Positions 36,001 to 52,552 of a DNA stretch of 64,000 nt are shown here, piece after piece. Origin of the DNA: Brienomyrus brachyistius. Its lineage: Eukaryota; Chordata; Actinopteri; Osteoglossiformes; Mormyridae. Below the pieces are notes generated by a model. It saw nothing but the letters and a program-made list of their open reading frames with translations, had not been told where the DNA came from and made no database searches. The stretch is from assembly GCF_023856365.1 (NCBI RefSeq), contig NC_064551.1, forward strand, positions 3,304,501 through 3,368,500, read 5' to 3'. A program made the position numbers and the translations under genes. Within the stretch, counting starts at the first letter, position 1. Every line of letters begins with the position of its first letter.

Positions 36001-37503
36001 ACACAGGGTGGCCTACATTTTATACTTTCTGCAGTTTTAAAATATATAAAATATATAAAATATTTCACTTGACTCATTTAATACACTAACAGCTTTATTT
36101 TTAATTACCAGCAATGCTACTTGCTGCTACGCAAATATTACGCTTTGTCACCAAGCAGATGCTTCTGTGGAGTGTTACTCATTTGGAGCTCCGCTCCTTA
36201 CACTGGTACAATCTGGTAAACAGTTTACTTAAGGATACTGCAGCATTAGAGTTATAATCTGCTGCTTCATGACAAGTGTGCAAGCATGTGTCAGAGAAAA
36301 CCGAAATACCAAATTAATTACTTTCCACCGAAGTTTTGTTCTACCTAATAATTCCTAATATTTTTTGATTACTCCCTAAGTTAGGGCTTGGGATGCTGTA
36401 TTACATCATGTAGCATCTGTATTAATGAAAGCCATCCAAAACACAGGCTTGTGCTGTTTTGAGAACTATCCCAGTTCAAATAAGCCAAGATCCATTTCTC
36501 CCAGTATTCCAGACAAACTCACCAGAAATCCCATGTTGCAGAGGTCACGGTCAGCAGGTCCCTGTCGTAGCCCTTATGCTCCACCAGGTACCTGGCGAAA
36601 CTGTCGTAGATGAGCTGCGGTTGACCAGGTCATCGTGTCAAGACCGGGATCAATGCAGAGTTGAGTTTTTGTTAAAAACTGCCGTTTTGCACGGGAACCA
36701 CATTACAAAAGAGCTGGTCATCGGAGTCCAGGTGATTCAGCATGAATAGACGGCTAGTGAAATTGTGCTTTGGACTCCAAATAACTTGTGAGCAGTCCTC
36801 TCAGTCAAGAAGCATTTTGCACATTGTATCTCGCGAATGCCTTTTCCCTACCATTCGTTATAGGTATTATGCAACATACGTTTTTAGGTGTTCAGCAATG
36901 ACACAATATTATAACATTAAGGTCCTTTTTAAGAAAATGAGGTAAACGTATTTTCCACTGTGGAGATGCTAAATATCAGATAAGAGCGAAAGCATCACAT
37001 CGGCCGATCACTTCGCTTCCTGCGTCTTCGGAGCTCGGTGCGTATAAATCAGCACGTTAAGTCGCGCACTGTATACTCCAGCGGTTTATGTAACTACTTG
37101 CCCAGAATAACACATGCAAGCACGTTATCATTATATCGGGAAGACGGCACTGTAATCGCTCGATCGTCGACTCTTCAACAAAATACCGTTAGGAGATGAA
37201 GGTCTTATTAATGAATGGAGTGCCTAGGACACCTATCTGTATGTACTGCCGGTAACGCGTACAGTACAAGCGCAGAATGACCCTGGATGATGGACTGCAG
37301 GTATCTTGTTTACTAGAATAACGTCTACACATGTTGAACCAGTCTTCTGTTTTTCAGTATCGATTTAATGCATTAAAAATGAATGAACTGCATGTATTAA
37401 TAAAACTCACCTTAGAGGTTTCCTTTAGATGGTAGCGGCAGAGCGTGTGGTCCAAATCAAACCCAATAACATCACACTCTGACAGGCAGAAATATTCGCT
37501 CAT
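551..37503 (-). CDS. nt5dc1: NT5DC1, 5'-nucleotidase domain-containing protein 1 (3' end outside window)
   Basis: Ten coding exons on the minus strand join without a frame break into 367 codons: 37503-37411, 36614-36523, 35838-35767, 33490-33381, 32649-32570, 32374-32293, 8443-8269, 6443-6346, 3820-3699 and 727-551. All boundaries are GT-AG. The protein has HAD-superfamily signatures: motif I GFDLDHTL (nucleophile Asp16, second Asp18), a motif II-like [12 protein letters not shown] (about residues 215-226), [10 protein letters not shown] in the middle, and motif [12 protein letters not shown] (Asp314, Asp319). It aligns along its length with vertebrate NT5DC1 as I remember it (about 455 residues), so the C-terminal fifth lies left of position 1. 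It belongs to the cN-II-like 5'-nucleotidase family; a physiological substrate is, to my knowledge, not established. The start is the ATG at 37503, directly before [18 protein letters not shown]10A1 lies antisense in intron 6. Confidence 0.95.
789..889 (-). mobile_element. tRNA-derived SINE head
   Basis: On the minus strand an A box TGACTCAGTGGG (875-864) and a B box GGTTCGAATCC (836-826) are spaced as in a tRNA gene. No paired acceptor stem or CCA-type end is evident, so it is a SINE head rather than a tRNA gene. In NT5DC1 intron 9. Confidence 0.6.
2025..2320. mobile_element. Possible non-autonomous DNA transposon (TTTCACACC type)
   Basis: Starts ACGGTGCTTTCACACCAGA with TCCGGAACCTGG, and contains GCAGTGTGAACACAAC near 2250-2265 and TTCCGGTTCCAGAG near 2291-2305, in roughly inverted relation. 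Short degenerate inverted ends only; family not recognised with certainty. Confidence 0.4.
3196..3485. repeat. 41-bp minisatellite, degenerating rightward
   Basis: The unit TACTGTCAGTGCTATACTAC plus 21 more bases starts at 3199, 3240 and 3281. Farther right it decays to irregular CTATACTG/CCATGC words up to about 3485. In NT5DC1 intron 9. Confidence 0.85.
3699..3820 (-). CDS. nt5dc1: NT5DC1 coding exon 9
   Basis: A 122-base exon for residues 268-308, with [14 protein letters not shown] and ELLKTMTGK. The acceptor is CCTCGCAG. The donor AAG/GTAGGA is the least canonical in the gene, but the frame continues exactly into exon 10. Confidence 0.93.
4911..4998. repeat. 29-bp tandem repeat, three units
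   Basis: Unit CTGAAACGTCTCCCAGCAGT plus CATCGTACG starts at 4911, 4940 and 4969. In NT5DC1 intron 8. Confidence 0.9.
6108..6262. mobile_element. Palindromic MITE, family 1 copy B
   Basis: Inverted segments near 6144-6165 (TTGCAGATTTCCCTGCTC) and 6206-6226, with outer ends ATTCCAGTCCTG and CAGGACCGGAA. Same internal words as the element at 320-490 but more diverged. It lies in NT5DC1 intron 7 side of exon 8. Confidence 0.6.
6346..6443 (-). CDS. nt5dc1: NT5DC1 coding exon 8
   Basis: A 98-base exon for residues 235-268, including [14 protein letters not shown] and QQRPFRTL. The acceptor is CTGTTTCAG and the donor TAG/GTGAGT. Both split codons fit the neighbouring exons. Confidence 0.94.
6444..8268 (-). 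other. NT5DC1 intron 7
   Basis: Holds a fish SINE at 6628-6815 and a G20 run at 7229. Nothing else recognised. Confidence 0.8.
6628..6815 (+). mobile_element. tRNA-derived SINE with conserved core
   Basis: B box GGTTCGAATCC at 6663-6673 is followed by GAGCAAGGCACTGG, CTGCTCCCCGGGCACTG and TGGGTTAAATGCAGAGGAC, a string typical of a widespread fish tRNA-SINE core. In NT5DC1 intron 7. Confidence 0.7.
8269..8443 (-). CDS. nt5dc1: NT5DC1 coding exon 7
   Basis: A 175-base exon for residues 177-235: [19 protein letters not shown], then the motif II-like block [20 protein letters not shown]. The acceptor is CCTCCCAG and the donor GG/GTGAGT. It lies about 24 kb from exon 6, across the nested COL10A1 gene. 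Confidence 0.94.
8565..8610 (-). mobile_element. SINE tail fragment
   Basis: TTTTATTTGCCATTTGCACA followed by GGTACATCAGAATTCTTCC is the tail of the SINE at 33780-34028, preceded by a short ACTGAA tandem (8528-8570). About 85 bases before NT5DC1 exon 7. Confidence 0.45.
9315..9790 (-). mobile_element. Tc1/mariner transposase remnant
   Basis: Reading on the minus strand, 9614-9430 translates to the catalytic core of a Tc1-like transposase: [15 protein letters not shown] (second catalytic Asp region), then [25 protein letters not shown]. Upstream (9790-9615) broken pieces such as RVYVR and TPVKHGSG continue the fold in other frames. No terminal inverted repeats are evident and the first part of the protein is missing, so this is a dead fragment inside NT5DC1 intron 6. 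Confidence 0.85.
10500..10640 (+). mobile_element. SINE fragment
   Basis: Contains the words GCGGTTAGCATTACATC and TGTGGAGTTTGCATGTTCTC, which belong to the same fish SINE seen complete at 44122-44454. Truncated and diverged. Confidence 0.5.
11055..11215 (+). mobile_element. tRNA-derived SINE, degenerate
   Basis: GTGGTCTAGTGACC resembles an A box, and GGTTCGAATCC at 11095-11105 is a B box. The tail has AACCCTATACTGGATCAG and ends near AGAAGATGAG. In NT5DC1 intron 6. Confidence 0.5.
13160..13270 (-). mobile_element. SINE fragment, reverse orientation
   Basis: CTGGACTGCAGGAAGAAGA and GAAGAACATGCAAACTACTA are the reverse complement of the 'GTTTGCATGTTCTTC...CCTGCAGTCCAG' words of the SINE at 44122-44454. 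Sequence from about 13015 may belong to the same insertion. Confidence 0.45.
13585..13690 (-). mobile_element. SINE tail fragment with CCAT tandem
   Basis: CCATCCATCCATCCATCCAT then GGAGCCTAGAGCTTATCTTA, the reverse complement of a SINE tail. It runs into the minisatellite at 13743. Confidence 0.45.
13743..14410. repeat. About 37-bp minisatellite, roughly 18 units
   Basis: Unit GAGATGGCAGGCCTGCAGCT then TCTCCAGTTACCCCTCT. Units alternate between variants GCAGCTTCTCC, GTAGCTTCTCC and GCACCGTCTCC, and length differs by one or two bases between CCCCTCTGAG and CCCCCTCAGAG ends. In NT5DC1 intron 6. Confidence 0.95.
17712..17813. repeat. AC/AT compound microsatellite
   Basis: (AC)n from 17712, (AT)n to about 17772, a unique TTATTTCTGGACTGGG spacer, (AT)n again to 17813, then poly-T and a second TTTCTGGACTG. 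Confidence 0.95.
18121..18174. repeat. 13-bp tandem repeat, four units
   Basis: Unit CCACTGTGAATCA repeated four times with the first unit slightly altered. Confidence 0.9.
18350..18720 (+). mobile_element. Non-LTR retrotransposon 3'-end remnant
   Basis: Two overlapping frames encode the C-terminal tail of fish endonuclease/reverse-transcriptase elements: [12 protein letters not shown], then [20 protein letters not shown], then after a +1 break near 18540 [27 protein letters not shown]. The pattern 'RERQLR..HV.R.PE.DPA' followed by 'RGRP..TWL' is typical of those elements. The reverse transcriptase core is absent. 5'-truncated and frame-shifted; not functional. Confidence 0.75.
19563..19726. 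mobile_element. Palindromic MITE, family 4 copy A
   Basis: Arms of about 68 bases, 19563-19630 and 19656-19724, are near reverse complements and share GACCAAGATTTTGTTT. The outer ends contain TAATTCAGGT. A second copy is at 48684-48832. Confidence 0.7.
22091..22420. repeat. 30-bp minisatellite, eleven units
   Basis: Exactly eleven 30-base units, GACACGCGATGTGGGCCACA plus GTGCGTTAAT. Central units are identical; the first and the last four have ATGGGCC, and the last two also GTGAT. Each unit has CpG dinucleotides. Because 30 is a multiple of three, frames stay open on both strands, which is an artefact. In NT5DC1 intron 6. Confidence 0.97.
23300..23550 (+). mobile_element. SINE copy, degenerate
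   Basis: Matches the SINE at 44122-44454 from CACTGCTCCCTCACACCTCTG through GTGTGTAGAGTTTGCA and TGCCCCATTCTAGG to GGTTACAGAAGATGG. Diverged, with poly-G and poly-C slips near 23441 and 23497. Confidence 0.55.
23791..24079. repeat. GAAA microsatellite with GTAA/GATA variants
   Basis: About 70 tetramers of GAAA broken at intervals by GTAAGAAAGATA. It creates long false Lys-Glu-Arg and Leu-Ser-Phe reading frames. Confidence 0.97.
24906..24912 (+). promoter_or_regulatory. AP-1 consensus site upstream of COL10A1
   Basis: TGACTCA, a perfect AP-1 heptamer, lies about 90 bases upstream of the putative COL10A1 TATA box. AP-1 factors are known regulators of mammalian type X collagen enhancers. Use of this copy is an inference from sequence and position only. 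Confidence 0.4.
25000..25006 (+). promoter_or_regulatory. Putative COL10A1 TATA box
   Basis: TATAAAA in the context GGGTATAAAATTCC lies about 570 bases upstream of the COL10A1 ATG, consistent with transcription starting near 25030. A second TATATA lies near 24957-24962. Mammalian COL10A1 also has a short non-coding first exon behind a TATA promoter. Confidence 0.55.
25030..25149 (+). other. col10a1: Putative COL10A1 non-coding exon 1
   Basis: Inferred 5' untranslated exon between the TATA box and a plausible donor (CACTG/GTATGT at 25150). The 5' end is a guess, about 25-30 bases after TATAAAA. No reading frame is expected here. Confidence 0.35.
25573..25687 (+). CDS. col10a1: COL10A1 first coding exon (signal peptide and NC2)
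   Basis: The ATG at 25573 follows an acceptor at 25555-25557 (CTTGCAG), so the exon probably begins at 25558 with 15 bases of 5' UTR. It codes for 38 residues and the first base of codon 39, ending at donor G/GTGAGT. The N-terminus is [18 protein letters not shown], a typical signal peptide. Confidence 0.9.
25573..31323 (+). CDS. col10a1: COL10A1, collagen type X alpha-1 chain
   Basis: Two coding exons (25573-25687 and 29474-31323) give 654 residues; human has about 680. Residues 1-18 are a signal peptide (hydrophobic [12 protein letters not shown], likely cut after Lys-Ala), 19-42 a short NC2 segment, 43-502 the Gly-X-Y collagenous region, and about 519-654 the C1q-like NC1 trimerisation domain. 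The helix has exactly eight interruptions: two-residue GX steps at 67-68, 175-176, 201-202, 242-243 and 280-281, and five-residue steps at 84-88, 134-138 and 462-466. Eight imperfections are a hallmark of type X. The product is a secreted homotrimeric short-chain network collagen of hypertrophic cartilage. One large exon holds the helix and NC1, as in other vertebrates. COL8 chains are the nearest alternative, but the exon structure and NT5DC1 synteny decide for COL10A1. Confidence 0.97.
25688..29473 (+). other. COL10A1 intron between coding exons
   Basis: 3.8 kb, with one MITE at 27694-27789 and a 16-base local duplication (ATTCATGACGTCTCAG) near 27650-27680. No other feature seen. Confidence 0.8.
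27694..27789. mobile_element. Palindromic MITE, family 2 copy A
   Basis: Terminal inverted repeat CAGTGATTCCCAACCC at 27694-27709 against GACTGGGAATCACTG at 27775-27789; inside is GCAGACAGTCCACGTTTTTG. Shares its core with the element at 58581-58699. It lies in the COL10A1 intron. Confidence 0.65.
29474..31323 (+). CDS. col10a1: COL10A1 last exon (collagenous and C1q domains)
   Basis: Acceptor TTTTTGTGCAG at 29463-29473; the split codon gives Val39, then QEQ and the first Gly-X-Y triplet. The open frame runs 1850 bases to TGA at 31321. A second AG eight bases downstream would break the frame and was not chosen. The C1q part includes [11 protein letters not shown] and ends [12 protein letters not shown]. 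Confidence 0.96.
31324..32292 (+). other. COL10A1 3' UTR and flank
   Basis: AT-rich sequence after the COL10A1 stop up to NT5DC1 exon 6. COL10A1 3' UTR presumably fills at least 31324-31700. The two genes converge here less than 1 kb apart. Confidence 0.6.
31674..31679 (+). promoter_or_regulatory. Candidate COL10A1 polyadenylation signal
   Basis: An AATAAA hexamer about 350 bases after the COL10A1 stop, in AT-rich sequence. It is the first canonical hexamer I see on the plus strand after the stop. The true 3' end could lie farther on. Confidence 0.4.
32293..32374 (-). CDS. nt5dc1: NT5DC1 coding exon 6
   Basis: An 82-base exon for residues 150-176 containing [21 protein letters not shown]. 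The acceptor is TTAACAG and the donor AAAG/GTAAGT. This is the last NT5DC1 exon before the intron that carries COL10A1. The loop joining exons 5 and 6 seems one residue shorter than in human. Confidence 0.9.
32570..32649 (-). CDS. nt5dc1: NT5DC1 coding exon 5
   Basis: An 80-base exon for residues 123-149 containing [19 protein letters not shown], one of the most conserved blocks of the family. The acceptor is CCCCAG and the donor AAG/GTAAGT. Confidence 0.93.
33381..33490 (-). CDS. nt5dc1: NT5DC1 coding exon 4
   Basis: Residues 86-122 with split codons at both ends; begins [13 protein letters not shown] and contains [12 protein letters not shown]. The donor GTATGT follows the first base of codon 123. 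Joined to exon 5 this gives Arg-Ser-Ala where mammals have Arg-Ser-Gly. Confidence 0.9.
33780..34028 (-). mobile_element. tRNA-derived SINE, reverse orientation
   Basis: Minus strand A box TGAGTGGCTCA (34024-34014) and B box AGTTTGAGCCC (33971-33961), followed by a body that ends AATTCCAATGTACCTG and GCAAATGGCAAATAAA. The same tail reappears alone at 8565-8610. In NT5DC1 intron 3. Confidence 0.6.
34590..34765. mobile_element. Palindromic MITE, family 3
   Basis: Two 56-base arms, 34604-34659 and 34691-34746, are reverse complements with four mismatches; arms begin CGGGGCACACTGGACCGATC. A half-copy with the same opening words (CAGTGTTTCCTAACC) starts near 34437. It lies in NT5DC1 intron 3. Confidence 0.7.
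34825..34990 (+). repeat. AAGTC/GAGTC-rich dispersed repeat
   Basis: Dense AAGTC, CAAGTCTCAAG and GACTCGAGTCCGAGTC words, ending GAGTCCCCATCTCTGG. The two halves are loosely inverted (CAAGTC versus GACTTG). Looks like an interspersed element; family not known to me. Confidence 0.45.
35767..35838 (-). CDS. nt5dc1: NT5DC1 coding exon 3
   Basis: A 72-base exon for residues 62-86, containing [17 protein letters not shown]. The acceptor is TTGCTCAG and the donor AG/GTATTT. Both split codons (Cys62 and Arg86) are restored by the neighbouring exons. Confidence 0.92.
36523..36614 (-). CDS. nt5dc1: NT5DC1 coding exon 2
   Basis: Residues 32-61 plus two bases of Cys62, beginning [11 protein letters not shown] and ending SATWDF. 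The acceptor is ACCGCAG and the donor TG/GTGAGT. The segment aligns without a gap to the mammalian LIYNSF...WDFC segment. Confidence 0.92.
37411..37503 (-). CDS. nt5dc1: NT5DC1 coding exon 1
   Basis: Codes for residues 1-31 and ends in phase 0 (AAG before GTGAGT). It contains the HAD motif I DLDHT with both catalytic aspartates. The initiator ATG is at 37503-37501; translation from it matches the family N-terminus. Confidence 0.93.
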
Positions 37504-39219
37504 TGTGTAGGGTATGAAGCCAAAATATCAGTGAAAACAGCTTATTATGCGTTTCAACTTGAGCGACAGGAAGGCTTGAATCTGGCAATGTCACTGAGAC
37601 GGTAATATTCAGTATCTGTCCAAAACCTCCAATACATTCGTCCCGATAGCAACACGTGGGGTGGCTCTACACAAAACCTGCCAGCCAGTGTTACATGCAA
37701 TGGGCGTCCTTAAGCTTGGCCCCAAATTAACAAACCGACAGCTCTCAAGCACACTGGCAGACCGAGCATTGCAGTAATACCAATATGATTAATACCTTTC
37801 GATTAATACCGTTGATGGTTTTCGGGACAATAGCCAAAATGACGACAGAATGGTAGAAGCTAATGTATGGGGAACTTCCGGGTGATGGTACCGTAATATA
37901 TAACTCAAACGCGCACGTAAAACTCGTAAACGAGATGACATGCACGTTATACAGCATATGCATAAAAAATGTGTTTTGAAGGCGGAACGTTTCCTTGTCC
38001 CGTACATTATGATTTTAATTAATTACATAGGCGCCATTGCGTTAAAGGTGTTTAATTACACAGCTGTATTTGTAAATCTGTCCATCATCTAGCATTTTAA
38101 TCTGCCTTATACGTAACATTTTTTTCCATTATTATTTATATATCGGAACTAGTTTGATCATTTGAATAATTAATTTATTTTTGAATACTTCATATAGATT
38201 ATACCAATAATCTACTTAGCAGGGGAAAGAAGTCATGTTCGATGGCCCGTCTTTAAACCTTAAGACGTAGAGTAGCATATGTATGGTGCATATCATTAGG
38301 CAAGGGGGGGGGTTGTTATTTCTGGGCCCACTCAAAACGTTACTCCCCCGCCCCCCCCCCCCCCCCCCCCAATGTAGTGACCATATGTGGCCAACAGGGG
38401 GACCCTTGCAAATGTGTAAACACTGCCACTGTCAATAGGGGATTGTAGCAAAGACTTCTGGCCCCTTTGTTACAGTATAACTACATTTATCTCATAGTGA
38501 AGCATTTCAAGGTTGACGAGATGACATTGATTCCATTTAACAAGACACAAACGGTCACCGAATGATTTTATGTACGTGGAAAATATAAGCCAATCGACTG
38601 GACCAGACACCAGATTTCAACACAAATAAGGCTTTATGACAGTTTCTGGGGCGTCAGTTTCGGGACACGGTACACAAAAGGCAGACAGAAGAGCAGGCTG
38701 GAATGCCTGCAACAGGAACCAAGAGCCAGAAAATGGGAAGCAGGGCTGAAACACAAACCAGATTAATCACGACACACTTAGGATGAAAACAGCAATTGCC
38801 CAGCACACCAGCTGCAGAACACTGTTTAATCAGGACCATAAACTCGGAAACAAAACACCAGCGGAAAAACTAAACCAAAGTCCAACAAACTAGATACTAG
38901 ACTATAATAGAGCTCTGAGCTTTACACTTAACAATGATTACACAGTGAGCAATTCTCACTACTCAGTTTGGATAAGACACAGCTAATTACAACTGGCTTA
39001 GATCACACGTATCAGGATTAATCACCTGATTATCAATGTAGGAAGGTGTCACAATACATTTTACGGGAAGGAAAGAATGTATCATATTTATAGCTTCAGC
39101 ATTTTATTATATATCCACTTATCTAGTACATGCTGAAGTCTATTAATGATACACCCTGAACTGCATACCCGGGTACGCTGTTATTAAATCAATCAAATCG
39201 ATATGTCTATCATCCATCC

Positions 39220-39451
39220 AAATGTCCCCACAATGTTATACAAAAACCTGCTGTTTTGATGTCATGGGAACCATTTTTATAAAAGTCTATGAATGCAATC
39301 AAAAAACTTAAAAATGCCAAAAGTCTTGTATTTTGTTTTGCTAGTTATAGCTAAGGTTAGTTCTGGGATTGGGTTAAGGTTACCATATTTTGGATTAGTG
39401 TTATACCACTAGAAATGAATGGACAGTCCCCACAAAGATATAGATACCTAA

Positions 39452-39460
<9 letters not shown>
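39220..39460 (+). repeat. GTCCCCA-type dispersed repeat, copy 1
   Basis: Holds AATGTCCCCACAATG, AAAAGTCTATGAATGCAATC, GGTTAAGGTTACC and GAAATGAATGGACAGTCCCC, then a TG tract. Shares this order of words with 39505-39760 and 46375-46660. Confidence 0.6.

Positions 39461-39489
<29 letters not shown>
39454..39489. repeat. TG microsatellite
   Basis: About 18 TG units between two GTCCCCA-type repeats. Confidence 0.97.
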
Positions 39490-39491
<2 letters not shown>

Positions 39492-39504
39492 CAGGTAGAC
39501 TTTA

Positions 39505-39760
39505 CCTTATGAGGACACAATGTCCCCACAAACATAATAAATACTCGTTTTCTTTCCTGGTTCCCATAAGGGAAATCTCGATTTAATAAAAAATCTGTGA
39601 CTGCAATGAAAAAACTAAAAAAACTCCTGTGTTTTACTTCGTCACTTATGGTAATGGTGGAGCCTGGTGGGGGTTAAGGTTGTCATACTTAGCGTTAGCA
39701 TTTTTCCCATAGAAATGAATGAGCGGTCCCCATAACGATATGTTTACCCGACTGCGCGCG
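39505..39760 (+). repeat. GTCCCCA-type dispersed repeat, copy 2
   Basis: AATGTCCCCACAAACATAA, TCTGTGACTGCAATG, GTTAAGGTTGTCATAC, ATAGAAATGAATGAGCGG and GTCCCCA, then a GTGTGTGCG tract. In direct orientation to copy 1 and only about 45 bases away from it. Confidence 0.6.
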
Positions 39761-40560
39761 TGTGTGTGCGTGTGCAAGTGGGTGTGTGAACGTGCGTGTG
39801 TGTCTGTGTGCATGTGCGCACACATGTGTACCAAGTGGGTGGGATCTTTTGCTGGTGCTGCATTGAAGACGAAGCTAAAGACTGAGGGACCCTGGTGGTA
39901 TGTAATGGATTGCAGTTACTGGGTGCATAGCCTGAAGTTCTGTGCCTTCCCCCCCCCGACAGAATATCACCTTCAGCCATATGAATCACTGGCCCCCTGA
40001 ACCTGCCAGGGTGTCCGTGCCACTCTGACACCCCCCGTGTCCCCAGGTTACAGGCAACTGCAGGTTGAATGCATTCATACACCCTTAGGGTTATTAAGAG
40101 GTGATCTTCAGTGTATGTTTTACCTCGGTAAACTGTACTAAAATACTTTTTGATGTGAATTACTTTGTGCTGTTTACAGTATGTTACATTTCAAAGGTAA
40201 TTTCTGTATCTATCTCTGGTGTTGGGAGTATGCTACTGGGCACAGAACCAGGAGGAAACTCTCGTTTATTTATTTTTCTTCAGGAATACGGGACATTTGG
40301 TCAGGTGTAGAATAATCACCATACAACAAAAATGGGAGCTAGAAAAGGCAGAAAATATAACAGTGATGTATTTACACAGGGAGCAGGAACAGGACGCCTG
40401 GTCTCTAGATAGATGAAGAAACTACAGGTGGAGCAATTTTATCAGCATCACATGGCCTCAGAGACGGGCTGTGTCCTTCCCTCCCATTGGTGAATTAGTT
40501 CGGGGAACATAAAAATGGAATTTAATGGTTTGCTTAATGATTCACTGTACCTGAAATTTG

Positions 40561-41211
40561 GACAGGGACACCCTGGATGGGACACACAGAGGACAGGGAC
40601 ACCCTGGATGGGACAGACAGGGGACAGGGACACCCTGGATGGGACACACAGGGGACAGGGAGACCCTGGATGGGACACACAGGGGACAGGGAGACCCTGG
40701 ATGGGACAGACAGGGGACAGGGACACCCTGGATGGGACACACAGGGGACAGGGACACCCTGGATGGGACGGACAGGGGACAAGGACACCCTGGATGGGAC
40801 GGACAGGGGACAAGGACACCCTGGATGGGACACACAGGGGACAGGGACACCCTGGATGAGACGCACAGGGGACAGGGACACCCTGGATGGGACAGACAGG
40901 GGACAGGGACACCCTGGATGGGACACACAGGGGACAGGGAGACCCTGGATGGGACACACAGGGGACAGGGACACCCTGGATGGGACACACAGGGGACAGG
41001 GAGACCCTGGATGGGACAGACAGGGGACAGGGACACCCTGGATGGGACACACAGGGGACAGGGACACCCTGGATGGGACGGACAGGGGACAAGGACACCC
41101 TGGATGGGACACACAGGGGACAGGGACACCCTGGATGAGACGCACAGGGGACAGGGACACCCTGGATGGGACAGACAGGGGACAGGGACACCCTGGATGG
41201 GACACACAGAG
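40561..41211. repeat. 31-bp minisatellite, 21 units
   Basis: Twenty-one units of exactly 31 bases, GACAGGGACACCCTGGATGG plus GACACACAGGG. A nine-unit block is duplicated: the diagnostic GGATGAGACGC variant occurs at 40854 and again 279 bases on. It is G-rich on one strand. It lies about 0.8 kb upstream of FRK and 3 kb upstream of NT5DC1. Confidence 0.97.
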
Positions 41212-42021
41212 TACACACTCACATAACAGTAAACCTACCAGAAGTTTTAGACTGTGAGAGAAAACCATGGTGGTTTGAGGAGGAGGAAACCCAATTTCAC
41301 TTGCAAGGCTTACTGATAAAAAAAAAATAAAACTAAGAAAATCATTTTTTTAATAAACTACCAGCAACAATGTATGTGTTTTGCTTACCAGCACACAGCA
41401 TTTGCTTTCGAAATCTTATTTATCTAATGCGTAAGATATCTCCAACGGAACGTGGTAATACAAACACATCCCAGTAGTTTTAAAGGCGAATGATCAATCT
41501 GCCGTCGCCGATTTACTGGTTCAATAAATCAGATTTACCGTAAATGTCAATCTAGGTACGGGATGTGTCTAATGATTCTGCTTCATAAAATACAATAATC
41601 AGCGCATAGGAAGGGAAAAAGCCATACAACCCCGTCACTAAATGGAATGGGACCTTTTAAAAAGAAACTGGACAGACTGGTATTCCGCAGGAGGTATGGT
41701 AACAGTTAACAGGCAGTCGCTCGGCTGGTTGTACTTGCAACGGGTTGTTCTACAGGTGAATGAATTCAGGAAAACCAGGAAACAGTCAAAGTTAAATGCT
41801 AGGCATATATACGGGCAATCAGCTCACTGAGCTCAGGGCAGGGTTAAGGTGCTAAGTTTCTTTCGAAAGACTAGTATCACATATTCACTACAGCTGGTAG
41901 AGAATGGATGAAAACTGAAGCTTTAGTGAGATTTAGGGCAGTCGGCGCGCACCTTCGGGGTCACATTATGTGACCCGAATTAACGTGTTCAGATGAGAAA
42001 TTCCAGCTTTATTAGTTAGTG

Positions 42022-51858
<9,837 letters not shown>

Positions 51859-52098
51859 ATCTGTGGAAGAAGCAAGTCGGTAATGGAAACGAATGCATCT
51901 TTATTTTTACTACGGGTCTCAACCAATAACGATAATTACACAGGTTGACCTTAGATTTCAAATTTTTAACAGGATGAAATATCACAATATGTGAAGTGCA
52001 ATATTCTGGTTATTCCCCTGCATTTGTTTCCCAGAGAATTTATTATGTAAACCTATTTTTTCAAGAATATATATTTTTTCCCTCCAAATGTTCTGTTT

Positions 52099-52104
52099 AT
52101 TAAA
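52099..52104 (+). promoter_or_regulatory. Possible FRK polyadenylation signal (ATTAAA)
   Basis: An ATTAAA variant hexamer about 240 bases after the FRK stop, in AT-rich sequence. I see no canonical AATAAA nearby. Weak evidence. Confidence 0.25.
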
Positions 52105-52500
52105 AGGAAAATATTCAAAATCTCATTTATTTAACAACATTTGAACAGTGGTGCATGTTGATTGTAGAATGATGTATAGTGGATTTGTTACTAACATTGT
52201 ACTGTGAATTCATTTTTTGTTTCTTTTTCACTTTCTTTAAAATTAATTTTATAATGCTTATACCTGTAATTGTAATCTTGCGGGTTTCTTTTTTTAATAT
52301 GTAAAATTACGATATCTACTAAGAATTTGTTGTGTTTTTGTTTGTGTACTACATTCCTGTAAAGGCATTGCCTTCGCGCTCAGAAAATGCTGAAAAAAAG
52401 TGCATGCAGTTTGCCGCATTAACCACCTGATGGAGCCACAGCACGTTCCCTGACGGCAATTGGCTGAAGAACCGGCTGCTGACAAAACATGAAGCGGAGA

Positions 52501-52552
52501 CCGCATGTTTCACACGCGCTCTTCCGCATGTTTCACACGCGCTCTTACGCAT
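52501..52552. repeat. Tandem duplication of 24 bases
   Basis: CGCATGTTTCACACGCGCTC occurs twice in a row and a third CGCATGTT starts after it. Located 0.65 kb past the FRK stop. Confidence 0.9.

Larger units (their letters stand above)
37504..42021. other. Divergent NT5DC1-FRK intergenic region
   Basis: 4.5 kb between two start codons that point away from each other. It holds a C20 run, two GTCCCCA-type repeats, a TG tract and the 31-bp minisatellite. No TATA box or clear CpG island is visible to me next to either start. Confidence 0.7.

Noticed and set aside
36425..36749. Plus-strand frames over NT5DC1 exon 2
   Set aside because: The minus strand here carries an exon with conserved residues and correct splice sites; the plus frames are shadows.
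40448..41268. Overlapping reading frames of 220-256 codons on both strands
   Set aside because: They exist only because the 31-bp minisatellite lacks stop codons; there is no splice or promoter context and the peptide is a pure repeat.
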